33,710 nucleotides of DNA from Lachnospiraceae bacterium (GTDB lineage Bacteria; Bacillota_A; Clostridia; Lachnospirales; Lachnospiraceae). The position numbers were made by a program, and so were the translations under genes. The stretch is taken from NCBI GenBank assembly GCA_028694115.1, contig JAQUUB010000042.1, positions 1 to 33,710 of the forward strand, in the 5' to 3' direction. The notes below the pieces were generated by a model. The model worked only from the letters and a program-made list of their open reading frames with translations. It made no database searches and was not told the origin of the DNA. Positions within the stretch are counted from its first letter, which is position 1; every line of letters begins with the position of its first letter. This document shows positions 25,045 through 33,223 of the stretch, piece by piece.

Positions 25045-25066
25045 GGGGCTGCTTATCGGCAGCCCT
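25045..25066 (+). promoter_or_regulatory. Hairpin directly before the araR-like start codon
   Basis: GGGCTGC (25046-25052) pairs with GCAGCCC (25059-25065), with a flanking G-U pair, on a 6-nt loop. It occupies the place where a ribosome site would be expected. There is no T-run. It could end most importer transcripts or limit regulator translation. Confidence 0.55.
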
Positions 25067-25070
25067 ACAT

Positions 25071-26159
25071 ATGAATATGGATAAGAAGGCTCCGAAATAC
25101 CTTGAGTTAGTAGCGTGGGTAAAAGAAAAAATAGAATATGGGGAACTGAAGTCTGGTGATAAGTTAAATTCAGAGAATGAACTCAGCGCATTGTTTTCAC
25201 TTAGCAGACAAACGGTGAGACATGCTATTTCTGTGCTTGAAAATGAGGGACTTGTGAAAAGAGTTCAGGGAAGCGGAACCTATGTCTGCGATGGAAGAGC
25301 AACAGGAAATCGTAATCGTATTGCTGTAATCACAACGTACGTTGACGGATATATTTTTCCTAGAATGATCCAGCAAGTGGAAAAGCAATTATTTGAAAGA
25401 GGATATTCTGTTCAGATTGCGTTTACTAACAATCAGGTAGAAAGAGAAAGAGAGATATTAAAATCATTACTAAAACAAGATGATATAGCTGGTATTATTA
25501 TGGAGGCTACAAAGAGTGGACTTCCTAATCCAAATTTAGGTCTTTTTAAAGAAGTAATGAAAAGAAGAGTACCTATATTGTTTGTGAATAGTTATTATCG
25601 TGAGTTAAAGGCGCCTCATGTATCTTTAAATGATAAAATGGCAGCAAAGAAAATGGTTGAATATTTAATTAATCAAGGACACAAAAAAATAGGTGGTATC
25701 TTTAAACTAGATGATGGTCAGGGACACTTAAGATATAGTGGATATATGGAAGCTATGAATCAGGCAAATCTTGAGACGGAAGATGAAAGGGTTGTTTGGT
25801 TTGATACGAAGGATTTTAGACATTTAGAAACTTCAAAGGATCGTATTATAAAGAGCATGAAGGATTGTACTGCATTTTTGTGTTATAACGATGAAGTAGC
25901 TTTTTCGGTTGTTGAAATGTTGAAAAAACAACATATTAATGTTCCAAAAGATATTTCCATTGCAGGTATTGATGATTCTGATTTGGCAACAATAAGTGAT
26001 ATTAAAATAACATCTGTAGCAAATCCTATTGAAGAAATAGGAATAATGGCTGTTAATAATTTGATAGGGATGATTAATAATCTGGATTTTAACGGTAATT
26101 ATGAATTTGATTGTGAAATCAAGGAAAGGAATAGCGTGAGGTGTATTAATGGAGAATAG
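25071..26159 (+). CDS. araR: AraR-type GntR/LacI chimeric repressor
   Basis: A 362-aa regulator combining a GntR-family winged helix (about 5-72: KYLELVAWVKEKIEYGELKS, then LFSLSRQTVRHAISVLENEG and GSGTYV) with a LacI-like sugar-sensing domain (about 82-358: RIAVITTYVDGYIFPRMIQQ, AGIIMEATKSG, GIDDSDLA). This exact fusion is AraR, the L-arabinose-responsive repressor of Firmicutes; L-arabinose binding releases DNA. It lies between an arabinose-type importer and araA. No ribosome site precedes the first ATG at 25071, and an in-frame ATG follows two codons later (25077). The next gene overlaps its end by 11 nt. Confidence 0.92.
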   Translation: MNMDKKAPKYLELVAWVKEKIEYGELKSGDKLNSENELSALFSLSRQTVRHAISVLENEGLVKRVQGSGTYVCDGRATGNRNRIAVITTYVDGYIFPRMIQQVEKQLFERGYSVQIAFTNNQVEREREILKSLLKQDDIAGIIMEATKSGLPNPNLGLFKEVMKRRVPILFVNSYYRELKAPHVSLNDKMAAKKMVEYLINQGHKKIGGIFKLDDGQGHLRYSGYMEAMNQANLETEDERVVWFDTKDFRHLETSKDRIIKSMKDCTAFLCYNDEVAFSVVEMLKKQHINVPKDISIAGIDDSDLATISDIKITSVANPIEEIGIMAVNNLIGMINNLDFNGNYEFDCEIKERNSVRCINGE

Positions 26160-26454
26160 GAAACCAAAGGTCCTCGTCCCAAAACTTTCTCTGTTTTTGA
26201 GAATATTTGTGGGAGGGTACCTTGTATATACTGCCTATGGTTTAGTGGATAGCATTGTAAATCGACAGGGAAAAGATAAATTGTTTTTTCTCATTTTTAC
26301 CCTGCTTTTTGCTGCTATAGGCATTTTTTTGCTCTTTTTTTCTGTAAAAAATTTACTAACTGGAGTATATATAGGTGGAAAAGCAGATTTATCAAACGAA
26401 GAGAGCTCAGACGAAAAAGATATGGCAGATTCCGATATGAAGTGTGAGAAGTGA
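26149..26454 (+). CDS. Small two-helix membrane protein, unknown function
   Basis: A 101-aa protein I do not recognise. After a short basic start (MENRKPKVLVPK) there are two hydrophobic helices, about 13-34 and 43-67, joined by a charged loop. The cytosolic tail, about 74-101, is acidic (NEESSDEKDMADSD). It overlaps the end of the araR-like gene by 11 nt, so it is probably co-translated. A weak GAAAGGAATAG ribosome site lies upstream. Its place between araR and araA hints at a link to sugar uptake, but nothing in the sequence shows this. Confidence 0.75.
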   Translation: MENRKPKVLVPKLSLFLRIFVGGYLVYTAYGLVDSIVNRQGKDKLFFLIFTLLFAAIGIFLLFFSVKNLLTGVYIGGKADLSNEESSDEKDMADSDMKCEK

Positions 26455-26634
26455 TTCTAAGGAGCAAAATGTGAAAAGTACTTCTAAAGAAGCGAAATAA
26501 CCGCTTCTAAGAAATACTATGTTTCACACTTGAAGAAGTCGCAAGCGCCTTCTTCTCCCTAATTATTTGTGCCGCTTGCAGCGGTATAATGCTATTTTTC
26601 ACACAAAAAACACGAAATAATTAAACAATACAAC
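26455..26634. other. Non-coding stretch with three consecutive hairpins
   Basis: (a) An imperfect long stem about 26470-26528, with an inner perfect AGAAGCG/CGCTTCT (26488-26494, 26502-26508) and outer GTGAAA/TTTCAC. (b) GAAGAAG/CTTCTTC at 26532-26555. (c) CCGCT/AGCGG at 26572-26584, the second copy of the hairpin repeat. None has a strong T-run. Together with the leader to 26757 this is the gap before araA; no gene is seen in it. Confidence 0.6.
26562..26585. repeat. Hairpin repeat, copy 2
   Basis: ATTATTTGTGCCGCTTG then CAGCGGT. It is identical to 19711-19733 except for one base in the loop-stem junction and the last stem base. Confidence 0.7.
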
Positions 26635-26664
26635 TTGCAAATATGTATGTACAAGTGATAGAAT
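26635..26664 (+). promoter_or_regulatory. araA promoter
   Basis: TTGCAA (26635-26640) and TAGAAT (26659-26664) with an 18-nt spacer filled by an AraR-like box. The transcript leader would be about 85 nt. Confidence 0.7.
26641..26656. promoter_or_regulatory. AraR-like operator in the araA promoter
   Basis: ATATGTATGTACAAGT matches the known B. subtilis AraR box ATTTGTACGTACAAAT at 13 of 16 positions. It sits exactly between the -35 and -10 boxes, the best place for repression. Confidence 0.75.
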
Positions 26665-26685
26665 TATAGGTATGAGTTGTTTACT

Positions 26686-26701
26686 ACATGTACACACATA
26701 C
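26686..26701. promoter_or_regulatory. Second, weaker AraR-like site in the araA leader
   Basis: ACATGTACACACATAC matches the AraR box at 10 of 16 positions and lies 45 bp downstream of the first site. Paired operators are known for AraR-controlled genes, but this match is weak. Confidence 0.4.
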
Positions 26702-26757
26702 AACATAATAAAATAAGACACTCCCATGGAAAAGACCAGGAGAAAATGGAGGATGCG

Positions 26758-28254
26758 ATGAAAACAGGAAAGAATTATAAGTTTTGGTTTTGTACAGGTT
26801 CACAGGATCTATATGGAGATGAATGTTTAGCAAAGGTTGCGGAGCATTCAAGGATTATAGTTGAAAATTTGAATCAATCAAAGGTATTACCTTTTGAAGT
26901 TATTTGGAAACCAACATTAATTACAAATGAATTAATAAGGAAAACTTTTAACGAAGCAAATTCTGATGAAGAATGTGCAGGTGTTATTACTTGGATGCAT
27001 ACATTTTCACCAGCAAAATCATGGATTTTGGGTTTACAGGAATATAGAAAACCTTTATGCCATTTCCACACTCAATTTAACCAGGAGATTCCTTACGATA
27101 CAATAGATATGAATTTTATGAATGAGAATCAGTCTGCTCATGGTGATAGAGAATATGGTCATATCGTTAGCCGTATGGGAATTGAAAGAAAAATCGTAGT
27201 AGGACATTGGGACAATAAAGCAGTACAAGAGAATATCGCTTCTTGGATGAGAACTGCAGTTGGTGTAATGGAATCCTCACATATTCGTGTTTGCCGTGTT
27301 GCAGATAATATGAGAAATGTTGCTGTAACAGATGGGGATAAGGTTGAAGCTCAAATTAAATTTGGATGGGAAATTGATGCATATCCAGTAAATGAAATTG
27401 CAGAATATGTAAAAGATGTTAAAGAAGGCGACGTAAATGCTCTAGTAGATGAATATTACTCAAAATATGAGATGATATATGAAGGTAGAGACGCAGAAGA
27501 ATTTAAAAAACATGTAGCAGTTCAGGCAGGCATTGAAATTGGATTTGAGAAATTCTTAGAAGAGAAGAATTATCAGGCAATTGTTACTCATTTTGGAGAT
27601 TTAGGTTCTCTACAACAATTACCAGGCTTAGCAATTCAAAGATTGATGGAAAAAGGATATGGATTTGGTGGAGAAGGTGACTGGAAGACCGCAGCCATGG
27701 TTCGTTTAATGAAAATTATGGCAGCTGGTGTAAAAGATGCAAAAGGAACTTCTTTTATGGAAGATTACACATACAATTTTGTACCAGGAAAAGAAGGAAT
27801 TTTACAGGCTCATATGTTAGAAGTTTGTCCTACTGTAGCAGATGGAAAAATTGGTGTAAAAGTTTGTCCACTATCCATGGGTAATCGCGAAGATCCAGCA
27901 CGTCTTGTTTTCACATCTAAGACAGGTCCTGCCGTTGCAACTTCATTGGTTGATCTTGGAAATCGATTCCGTCTTATCATTAATGCAGTAGACTGCAAAA
28001 AAGTTGAAAAACCTATGCCAAAACTTCCAGTAGCGACTGCATTCTGGACACCTCAACCAGACTTAGCTGTTGGCGCAGAAGCATGGATTTTAGCAGGTGG
28101 AGCACATCATACTGCATTCTCCTATGATTTAAGTGTAGATCAGATGGTTGATTGGGCCGCTGCAATGGGAATAGAAAGCGTTATCATCGATAAAGATACA
28201 ACGATTAGAAACTTTAAAAATGAATTAAGATGGAATGCAGTATCATTTCGCTAA
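26758..28254 (+). CDS. araA: L-arabinose isomerase
   Basis: Converts L-arabinose to L-ribulose, 498 aa from ATG 26758, which has GGAGG five bases upstream; an ATG at 26677 would add 27 unrelated residues. With this start Glu306 (GGEGDWKTAA) has the same number as the E. coli catalytic residue. The other metal/active-site residues fall at Glu335 (FMEDYTY), His352 (AHMLEVCP) and His450 (GGAHHTAF). MNENQSAHGDREYG near residue 120 is another family block. It is first in araA-araB-araD, with an AraR-like operator in its promoter. Needs Mn2+ in the family. No truncation. Confidence 0.97.
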   Translation: MKTGKNYKFWFCTGSQDLYGDECLAKVAEHSRIIVENLNQSKVLPFEVIWKPTLITNELIRKTFNEANSDEECAGVITWMHTFSPAKSWILGLQEYRKPLCHFHTQFNQEIPYDTIDMNFMNENQSAHGDREYGHIVSRMGIERKIVVGHWDNKAVQENIASWMRTAVGVMESSHIRVCRVADNMRNVAVTDGDKVEAQIKFGWEIDAYPVNEIAEYVKDVKEGDVNALVDEYYSKYEMIYEGRDAEEFKKHVAVQAGIEIGFEKFLEEKNYQAIVTHFGDLGSLQQLPGLAIQRLMEKGYGFGGEGDWKTAAMVRLMKIMAAGVKDAKGTSFMEDYTYNFVPGKEGILQAHMLEVCPTVADGKIGVKVCPLSMGNREDPARLVFTSKTGPAVATSLVDLGNRFRLIINAVDCKKVEKPMPKLPVATAFWTPQPDLAVGAEAWILAGGAHHTAFSYDLSVDQMVDWAAAMGIESVIIDKDTTIRNFKNELRWNAVSFR

Positions 28255-28277
28255 TTAAGGAATAGGAGGATCTATTA

Positions 28278-29885
28278 ATGGGTGTAAGTATAGAAAATAC
28301 AAAAAATAGTATTATCAGTGGAAAAACCGTATTAGGAATTGAATTTGGTTCAACTAGAATCAAAGCAGTTCTTGTGGGTGAAGATAATATACCAATTGCA
28401 TCTGGGAGCTTTGACTGGGAAAATCAATATGTAGATAACATTTGGACTTATAGCCTTGATAATGTTTGGAAGGGCTTACAGGTTAGCTATCAAAGTATGG
28501 CAGAAGATGTAAAACAGAAGTATGGAGTGACAATTCAAAAACTGGGTGCAATCGGTTTTAGTGCAATGATGCATGGATATATGGCATTTGATAAGAACGG
28601 TGAATTACTTGTACCATTCCGTACCTGGCGTAACACTATTACAGAAGAAGCTTCTCTGAAATTAACGGAGGAATTTAATTATCATATTCCTCAAAGATGG
28701 AGTATTGCGCATCTTTATCAGGCAATCTTGAATGGAGAAAACCATGTTGGTGATGTATCATTCCAGACTACATTAGCTGGATATATTCATTGGAAATTAA
28801 CAGGAGAAAAGGTTCTTGGTGTTGGAGAAGCATCTGGAATGTTCCCAATTGACATTCATACAAAAGATTTTAATGCTTCTATGATTGATAAATTTGATCA
28901 GTTAGTAGCATCAAAGAATTTTGGCTGGAGACTTAAGGATATTCTTCCTAAAGTTTTAGTAGCAGGTGAAAAAGCTGGTGTATTAACAGAAGAAGGCGCA
29001 AAACTTTTAGACATTACAGGTAATCTGGAAGCTGGAATTCCTTTGTGTCCTCCAGAAGGAGATGCGGGAACAGGAATGGTTGCAACAAATAGTGTTGCAA
29101 AGCGTACAGGAAATGTTTCTGCCGGTACCTCCGTATTTGCTATGGTTGTATTAGAAAAGGATTTAACAAAAGCTTACGAAGAAATCGATCTTGTAACAAC
29201 GCCAACAGGTAATTTAGTAGGTATGGTTCATTGTAATAACTGTACTTCAGACTTAAATGCATGGGTTCAGTTATTTAAAGAATTCTCCGAAAGCTTTGGA
29301 ATAGAAGTAGATATGAACAAGCTTTTTGGCACCCTATACAACAAAGCAATGGAAGGCGATGCAGATTGCGGCGGATTATTAGCATATAATTATTTTTCAG
29401 GAGAGCATATCACAGGATTTGAAGAAGGTCGTCCTTTGTTTATTCGTACACCTGAGAGTAAGTTTAATCTTGCAAACTTTATGAGAGTTCATCTTTTCAC
29501 ATCATTAGGTGCATTAAAAACAGGAATGGATATTCTGTTAAAAGAAGAAAAAGTTCAGGTAGACCAGTTATTAGGTCATGGTGGACTCTTTAAAACAAAG
29601 GGAGTAGGACAAAAGATTTTAGCTGGTGCAATGAATGCTCCTGTTTCTGTAATGGAAACAGCAGGGGAAGGTGGAGCCTGGGGTATGGCACTGCTTGCTT
29701 CCTACATGTTAAATAAAGATGCAAATGAAACGCTAGATCAATATCTAACACAAAAGGTATTTTCAGGACAGATTGGTACAAAAGTAGATCCAGATCCAAG
29801 AGATGTAGAAGGATTTGAACGTTTTATGAAAAACTATACCAAGGGATTACCAATTGAGAGAGCAGCAATTGATTGTATAAAATAG
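28278..29885 (+). CDS. araB: FGGY-family carbohydrate kinase, probable L-ribulokinase
   Basis: A 535-aa sugar kinase with two FGGY ATPase domains: [15 protein letters not shown] (phosphate 1 motif, about 21-35), [12 protein letters not shown] in domain [13 protein letters not shown] for the adenosine/phosphate region and [10 protein letters not shown] late. It is a xylulokinase-like subtype rather than the classical E. coli AraB. Its place between araA and araD makes L-ribulose (to L-ribulose 5-phosphate) the logical substrate, as for similar kinases in clostridial arabinose operons. Starts 23 nt after araA with an AGGAGG site. Xylulokinase activity is the main alternative. Confidence 0.88.
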   Translation: MGVSIENTKNSIISGKTVLGIEFGSTRIKAVLVGEDNIPIASGSFDWENQYVDNIWTYSLDNVWKGLQVSYQSMAEDVKQKYGVTIQKLGAIGFSAMMHGYMAFDKNGELLVPFRTWRNTITEEASLKLTEEFNYHIPQRWSIAHLYQAILNGENHVGDVSFQTTLAGYIHWKLTGEKVLGVGEASGMFPIDIHTKDFNASMIDKFDQLVASKNFGWRLKDILPKVLVAGEKAGVLTEEGAKLLDITGNLEAGIPLCPPEGDAGTGMVATNSVAKRTGNVSAGTSVFAMVVLEKDLTKAYEEIDLVTTPTGNLVGMVHCNNCTSDLNAWVQLFKEFSESFGIEVDMNKLFGTLYNKAMEGDADCGGLLAYNYFSGEHITGFEEGRPLFIRTPESKFNLANFMRVHLFTSLGALKTGMDILLKEEKVQVDQLLGHGGLFKTKGVGQKILAGAMNAPVSVMETAGEGGAWGMALLASYMLNKDANETLDQYLTQKVFSGQIGTKVDPDPRDVEGFERFMKNYTKGLPIERAAIDCIK

Positions 29886-29897
29886 ATTGGAGTAAAT

Positions 29898-30587
29898 ATG
29901 TTAGAAGAACTTAAAAAAAGAGTATATGAAGCGAATATGCTTCTTCCCAAATATGGTCTGGTAACTTTCACTTGGGGAAACGTAAGTGAAATAGATAGAG
30001 AAACAGGATACTTTGCAATTAAGCCAAGTGGAGTAGAATATGATCAATTGACACCAGATGATATGGTAATTATGGATCTGGAAGGCAATAGAATAGAAGG
30101 AAAGTATCATCCTTCTTCCGATACCGCTACACATATAGAACTTTACAAAGCATGTAAAGAAATCGGTGGTATTGTGCATACACATTCCAATTGGGCAACC
30201 AGTTGGGCTCAGGCAGGAAGAGGAATCCCCTGCTATGGAACCACACATGCAGATTATATGTATGGAGAGATTCCATGTGTAAGATGCTTAACGAAAGAAG
30301 AAATAGAAGGTGCATATGAAAAAAATACTGGGCTTTTAATCACAGAGTATTTCAAAGAAAAAGATTTCATGGCAGTTCCAGCCGTTTTATGTAAGAATCA
30401 TGGACCTTTTTCATGGGGAAAAGATGGTCACGAAGCAGTTCATAATGCAGTCGTATTAGAAGAAGTAGCAAAAATGGCAGCGAGATGTGAAATGATTAAC
30501 AAAGATGTAGAGCCAGCACCTCAGGAATTACAAGATAAACATTACTATCGCAAGCATGGTGCAAATGCATATTACGGACAAGAATAA
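29898..30587 (+). CDS. araD: L-ribulose-5-phosphate 4-epimerase
   Basis: Class II aldolase/epimerase fold, 229 aa, turning L-ribulose 5-phosphate into D-xylulose 5-phosphate and so closing the arabinose route. Zn2+ ligands His94 and His96 are in HTHSNWAT, and the third His is His168 in KNHGPFSWG. The phosphate-binding GNVS (27-30) and KPSGV (42-46) motifs are present. Length equals that of E. coli AraD. It is third in the ara operon, 12 nt after the kinase, with a weak TTGGAG ribosome site. Confidence 0.96.
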   Translation: MLEELKKRVYEANMLLPKYGLVTFTWGNVSEIDRETGYFAIKPSGVEYDQLTPDDMVIMDLEGNRIEGKYHPSSDTATHIELYKACKEIGGIVHTHSNWATSWAQAGRGIPCYGTTHADYMYGEIPCVRCLTKEEIEGAYEKNTGLLITEYFKEKDFMAVPAVLCKNHGPFSWGKDGHEAVHNAVVLEEVAKMAARCEMINKDVEPAPQELQDKHYYRKHGANAYYGQE

Positions 30588-30589
30588 TT

Positions 30590-30605
30590 ATGTGCACGTG
30601 CACAT
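30590..30605. promoter_or_regulatory. Perfect palindrome over the transketolase -35
   Basis: ATGTGCACGTGCACAT is a perfect 16-bp palindrome. It shares 11 of 16 positions, including the CG centre, with the AraR box, with GTGCAC in place of TTGTAC. It begins 2 nt after the araD stop and touches the -35 hexamer. It may be a diverged AraR operator or belong to another regulator. Confidence 0.65.
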
Positions 30606-30633
30606 TGACGAATCTATATTTATGTATTATAGT
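30605..30633 (+). promoter_or_regulatory. Promoter of the split transketolase
   Basis: TTGACG (30605-30610), a 17-nt spacer and TATAGT (30628-30633). It shows that the transketolase genes can be transcribed separately from araA-araB-araD. Confidence 0.8.
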
Positions 30634-30693
30634 ATTGAAAGAAAATAAAAAACAAAGATAGTGCGCAACGCAACGCACAGATAGGAAGGAATT

Positions 30694-31533
30694 ATGGATA
30701 AACTGAAACTTCAGAAAACAGCCAATGAAATCCGAAAAGGCATTGTAACTTCAGTTCACAGCGCAAAAGCAGGACATCCAGGTGGATCGTTATCAGCAGC
30801 AGATATTTTTACGTATTTGTATTTTGAAGAAATGAATATTGATCCCAAGAATCCTAAGATGGAAGACAGAGATCGATTTGTGTTATCAAAAGGACACGTT
30901 GCTCCTGGACTTTATTCAACTTTGGCAAATAGAGGATTTTTCCCAGTGGAAGATTTAAAAACGCTTCGTCATCTTGGCTCTTACTTACAAGGACATCCAG
31001 ATATGAAACATATTCCAGGTGTTGACATGAGTAGTGGCTCCTTAGGACAAGGTCTATCTGCAGCAGTAGGAATGGCTCTTTCTGCAAAGATGGATGGAAA
31101 ATCTTATAGAACCTATTCTTTATTAGGTGATGGTGAGATTCAGGAAGGACAAATCTGGGAAGCAGCAATGTTTGCCGGACATAGAAAGCTTGATAATTTA
31201 GTTGCAATCGTTGATAACAATGGATTACAAATTGATGGTAAAATTGATGATGTTTGTTCTCCTTATCCAATTGATAAAAAATTCGAAGCCTTTAATTTCC
31301 ATGTAATCAATGTGGATGCACATGACTTTGATGCTCTGAAAGCTGCTTTTGATGAAGCAAGAGCTACAAAGGGTCAGCCAACTGCTATTATTGCAAAAAG
31401 TACAAAAGGTAAAGGAGTTTCCTTTATGGAAAATCAGGCATCTTGGCATGGTACTGCTCCTAATGATGAACAATATGCAGTGGCAATGGAAGATTTGGCA
31501 AAGATTGATGCAGAATTTGGAGGTACAAAATAA
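30694..31533 (+). CDS. tkt: Transketolase, N-terminal subunit
   Basis: A 279-aa thiamine diphosphate-binding half of a split transketolase. HPGGSLSAADIFTYLYF (about 29-45), the ThDP/Mg2+ motif starting GDGEIQEGQIWEA and ending NNGLQ, and SKGHVAPGLY are visible. It works with the next gene product as an alpha2beta2 enzyme, moving two-carbon units between D-xylulose 5-phosphate and ribose 5-phosphate or erythrose 4-phosphate. It follows araD with its own promoter and a GGAAGG ribosome site, feeding the arabinose product into glycolysis. Confidence 0.95.
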   Translation: MDKLKLQKTANEIRKGIVTSVHSAKAGHPGGSLSAADIFTYLYFEEMNIDPKNPKMEDRDRFVLSKGHVAPGLYSTLANRGFFPVEDLKTLRHLGSYLQGHPDMKHIPGVDMSSGSLGQGLSAAVGMALSAKMDGKSYRTYSLLGDGEIQEGQIWEAAMFAGHRKLDNLVAIVDNNGLQIDGKIDDVCSPYPIDKKFEAFNFHVINVDAHDFDALKAAFDEARATKGQPTAIIAKSTKGKGVSFMENQASWHGTAPNDEQYAVAMEDLAKIDAEFGGTK

Positions 31534-32471
31534 TGGGTGATGTAAAAAAGATTGCAACCAGAGAAAGCTATGGTAATGCGTTAGCTATGTATGGTGAAGA
31601 TTATCCTAACATGGTAGTACTCGATGCCGATTTAGCTGCAGCAACAAAAACCGGAATTTTCAAAAAGGCATTTCCAGATAGACATATTGATTGTGGAATT
31701 GCAGAATGTAACATGACTGGTATCGCAGCTGGTCTTGCTACAACAGGCAAAATTCCTTTTATCAGTTCTTTTGCAATGTTTGCAGCAGGACGTAATTTTG
31801 AACAGGTGAGAAACTCGATTGGATATCCTCACTTAAATGTAAAAATTGGTGCTACCCATGCAGGAATTACTGTTGGTGAAGACGGAGCGTCTCATCAGTG
31901 TAATGAAGATGTAGCTTTAATGAGAACGATTCCAGGAATGGTAGTAATGGTACCTTCTGATGATGTAGAAGCAAAAGCAGCAGTGAAGGCAGCACTTGAT
32001 TATAATGGTCCAGTTTACATTCGTTTTGGACGTTCTGCTGTACCAGTAATCAATGATACTCCAGATTATAAATTTGAAATGGGAAAAGGAGTTACCTTAA
32101 AAGATGGTAAAGATCTTACGATCATAACAAATGGTATCTGTGTATCAGAGGCACTCGAAGCAGCTAAAATGCTTGCGGCAGATGGAGTGGAAGCTCGTGT
32201 GATTAATATTCATACAGTAAAACCTCTAGATGAAGAATTAGTTTTAAAAGCTGCAAAAGAAACTGGAAAAATTGTAACAGTTGAGGAACATTCTGTAATT
32301 GGTGGATTAGGTAGTGCGGTTTGTGATTGTGTCTGTGCAAAACACCCTATCTCAGTTCAGAAAATCGGAATGCAGGATGTGTTTGGAGAATCTGGACCAG
32401 CTGATCAATTAGTTAAAAAGTATCAGATCGATGCAGAAGGTATCTATAAACAAATAAAAGAAAATTTATAA
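31533..32471 (+). CDS. tkt: Transketolase, C-terminal subunit
   Basis: A 312-aa second half of the split transketolase: pyrimidine-binding domain (about 5-170, with VLDADLAAATKTGIF, the GIAECNMTGIAAGLA block holding the catalytic Glu, and FAMFAAGRNFEQVRNSI) and the C-terminal domain (about 185-312, ending FGESGPADQLVKKY). The start overlaps the previous stop (TAATG), so the subunits are made in equal amounts. A strong terminator follows 24 nt later. Confidence 0.95.
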   Translation: MGDVKKIATRESYGNALAMYGEDYPNMVVLDADLAAATKTGIFKKAFPDRHIDCGIAECNMTGIAAGLATTGKIPFISSFAMFAAGRNFEQVRNSIGYPHLNVKIGATHAGITVGEDGASHQCNEDVALMRTIPGMVVMVPSDDVEAKAAVKAALDYNGPVYIRFGRSAVPVINDTPDYKFEMGKGVTLKDGKDLTIITNGICVSEALEAAKMLAADGVEARVINIHTVKPLDEELVLKAAKETGKIVTVEEHSVIGGLGSAVCDCVCAKHPISVQKIGMQDVFGESGPADQLVKKYQIDAEGIYKQIKENL

Positions 32472-32495
32472 ACTAAAAATAGAGATTAAAATGAG

Positions 32496-32541
32496 CAGAC
32501 TACCTTAGGTTGAATATAATCAACTTAAGGTAGTCTGTTTT
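32496..32541 (+). terminator. Terminator after the transketolase genes
   Basis: An 18-bp stem: CAGACTACCTTAGGTTGA (32496-32513) pairs with 32520-32537 with one mismatched position, a 6-nt loop and TTTT at the end. Confidence 0.9.
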
Positions 32542-32583
32542 AGTATCATAATGTAAAATACAAATCTAAATTATGAAAATCAA

Positions 32584-32631
32584 TTGACAATAGATAAAAG
32601 ATAGGAATATAATATATCAAGTTGATATATT
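32584..32631 (+). promoter_or_regulatory. Promoter and palindromic operator of the second PadR gene
   Basis: TTGACA (32584-32589), an 18-nt spacer and a perfect TATAAT (32608-32613). A perfect palindrome covers 32611-32631, made of AATATATCAA, a single central G and TTGATATATT. It overlaps the -10 and the start of transcription, a typical repressor position. Its half-site resembles the ATATATCAC half-site upstream of the first PadR gene. Confidence 0.85.
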
Positions 32632-32668
32632 AATAAGAAAAATATAGATATTTAGGAGGAATAGGTAC

Positions 32669-33223
32669 ATGGCCAATGAAAATAAAATGGAGTTTGTAAT
32701 TTTGGGATTGTTAAGTCACGAATCGTTAACCGGATATGAAATGAAAAAAAGAATGGATACCACCATGAGCTTATTTTGGTCAGGTAGTTATGGTAGTATT
32801 TATCCAACGCTACAAAGACTTTGCGAATGTGGAAGAATCATTAGTGATGAGACAACGCATCATGGTAGAGATAAAATCATCTACTCGATCACAGAAAGTG
32901 GTCGGGAACGATTGAAGCAATGGCTTAGAAAACCTGTTATAAAAGATGAGTTAAAATATGAGACATTGCTTAAACTATTTTTCGGAAGTGAAATAGGGGA
33001 AGAAGATACATTAAAACATATCCATGATTTTGAAGATCGGATGTCTCAAATACTTCCAAAATTAAATGCTTCCGTAGATATACTAAAGGAAAATAATGCA
33101 GAAGCTGCACATGAATACTATATGTTAACAGCACTTTTTGGAGTGAAAATATATGAGGCCTCTATTGAGTGGTGCGAATATGTTAAGAAATATTTTGAAA
33201 ATAAGGAGAAATTATCTCAATGA
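32669..33223 (+). CDS. PadR-family transcriptional regulator with C-terminal dimerisation domain
   Basis: A 184-aa full-length (PadR-s1 type) regulator. The winged helix is about 1-80: EFVILGLLSHESLTGYEMKK, YGSIYPTLQRLCECGRI, IIYSITESGRERL. A coiled-coil Vir_C domain follows, about 90-180, starting KYETLLKLFFGSEIGEEDTL. It shows little similarity to the 105-aa PadR at 4271 outside the HTH. It overlaps the next gene by four bases (ATGA) and has a 21-bp palindrome at its own promoter, so it probably represses itself and the membrane protein until a small ligand binds. Ribosome site AGGAGGAATAGG. Confidence 0.93.
   Translation: MANENKMEFVILGLLSHESLTGYEMKKRMDTTMSLFWSGSYGSIYPTLQRLCECGRIISDETTHHGRDKIIYSITESGRERLKQWLRKPVIKDELKYETLLKLFFGSEIGEEDTLKHIHDFEDRMSQILPKLNASVDILKENNAEAAHEYYMLTALFGVKIYEASIEWCEYVKKYFENKEKLSQ

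Noticed and set aside
26677..26757. Earlier ATG start for araA
   Set aside because: The extra 27 residues are rich in His/Lys without family similarity and the region holds an AraR-like site; ATG 26758 has GGAGG upstream and restores family numbering of Glu306.
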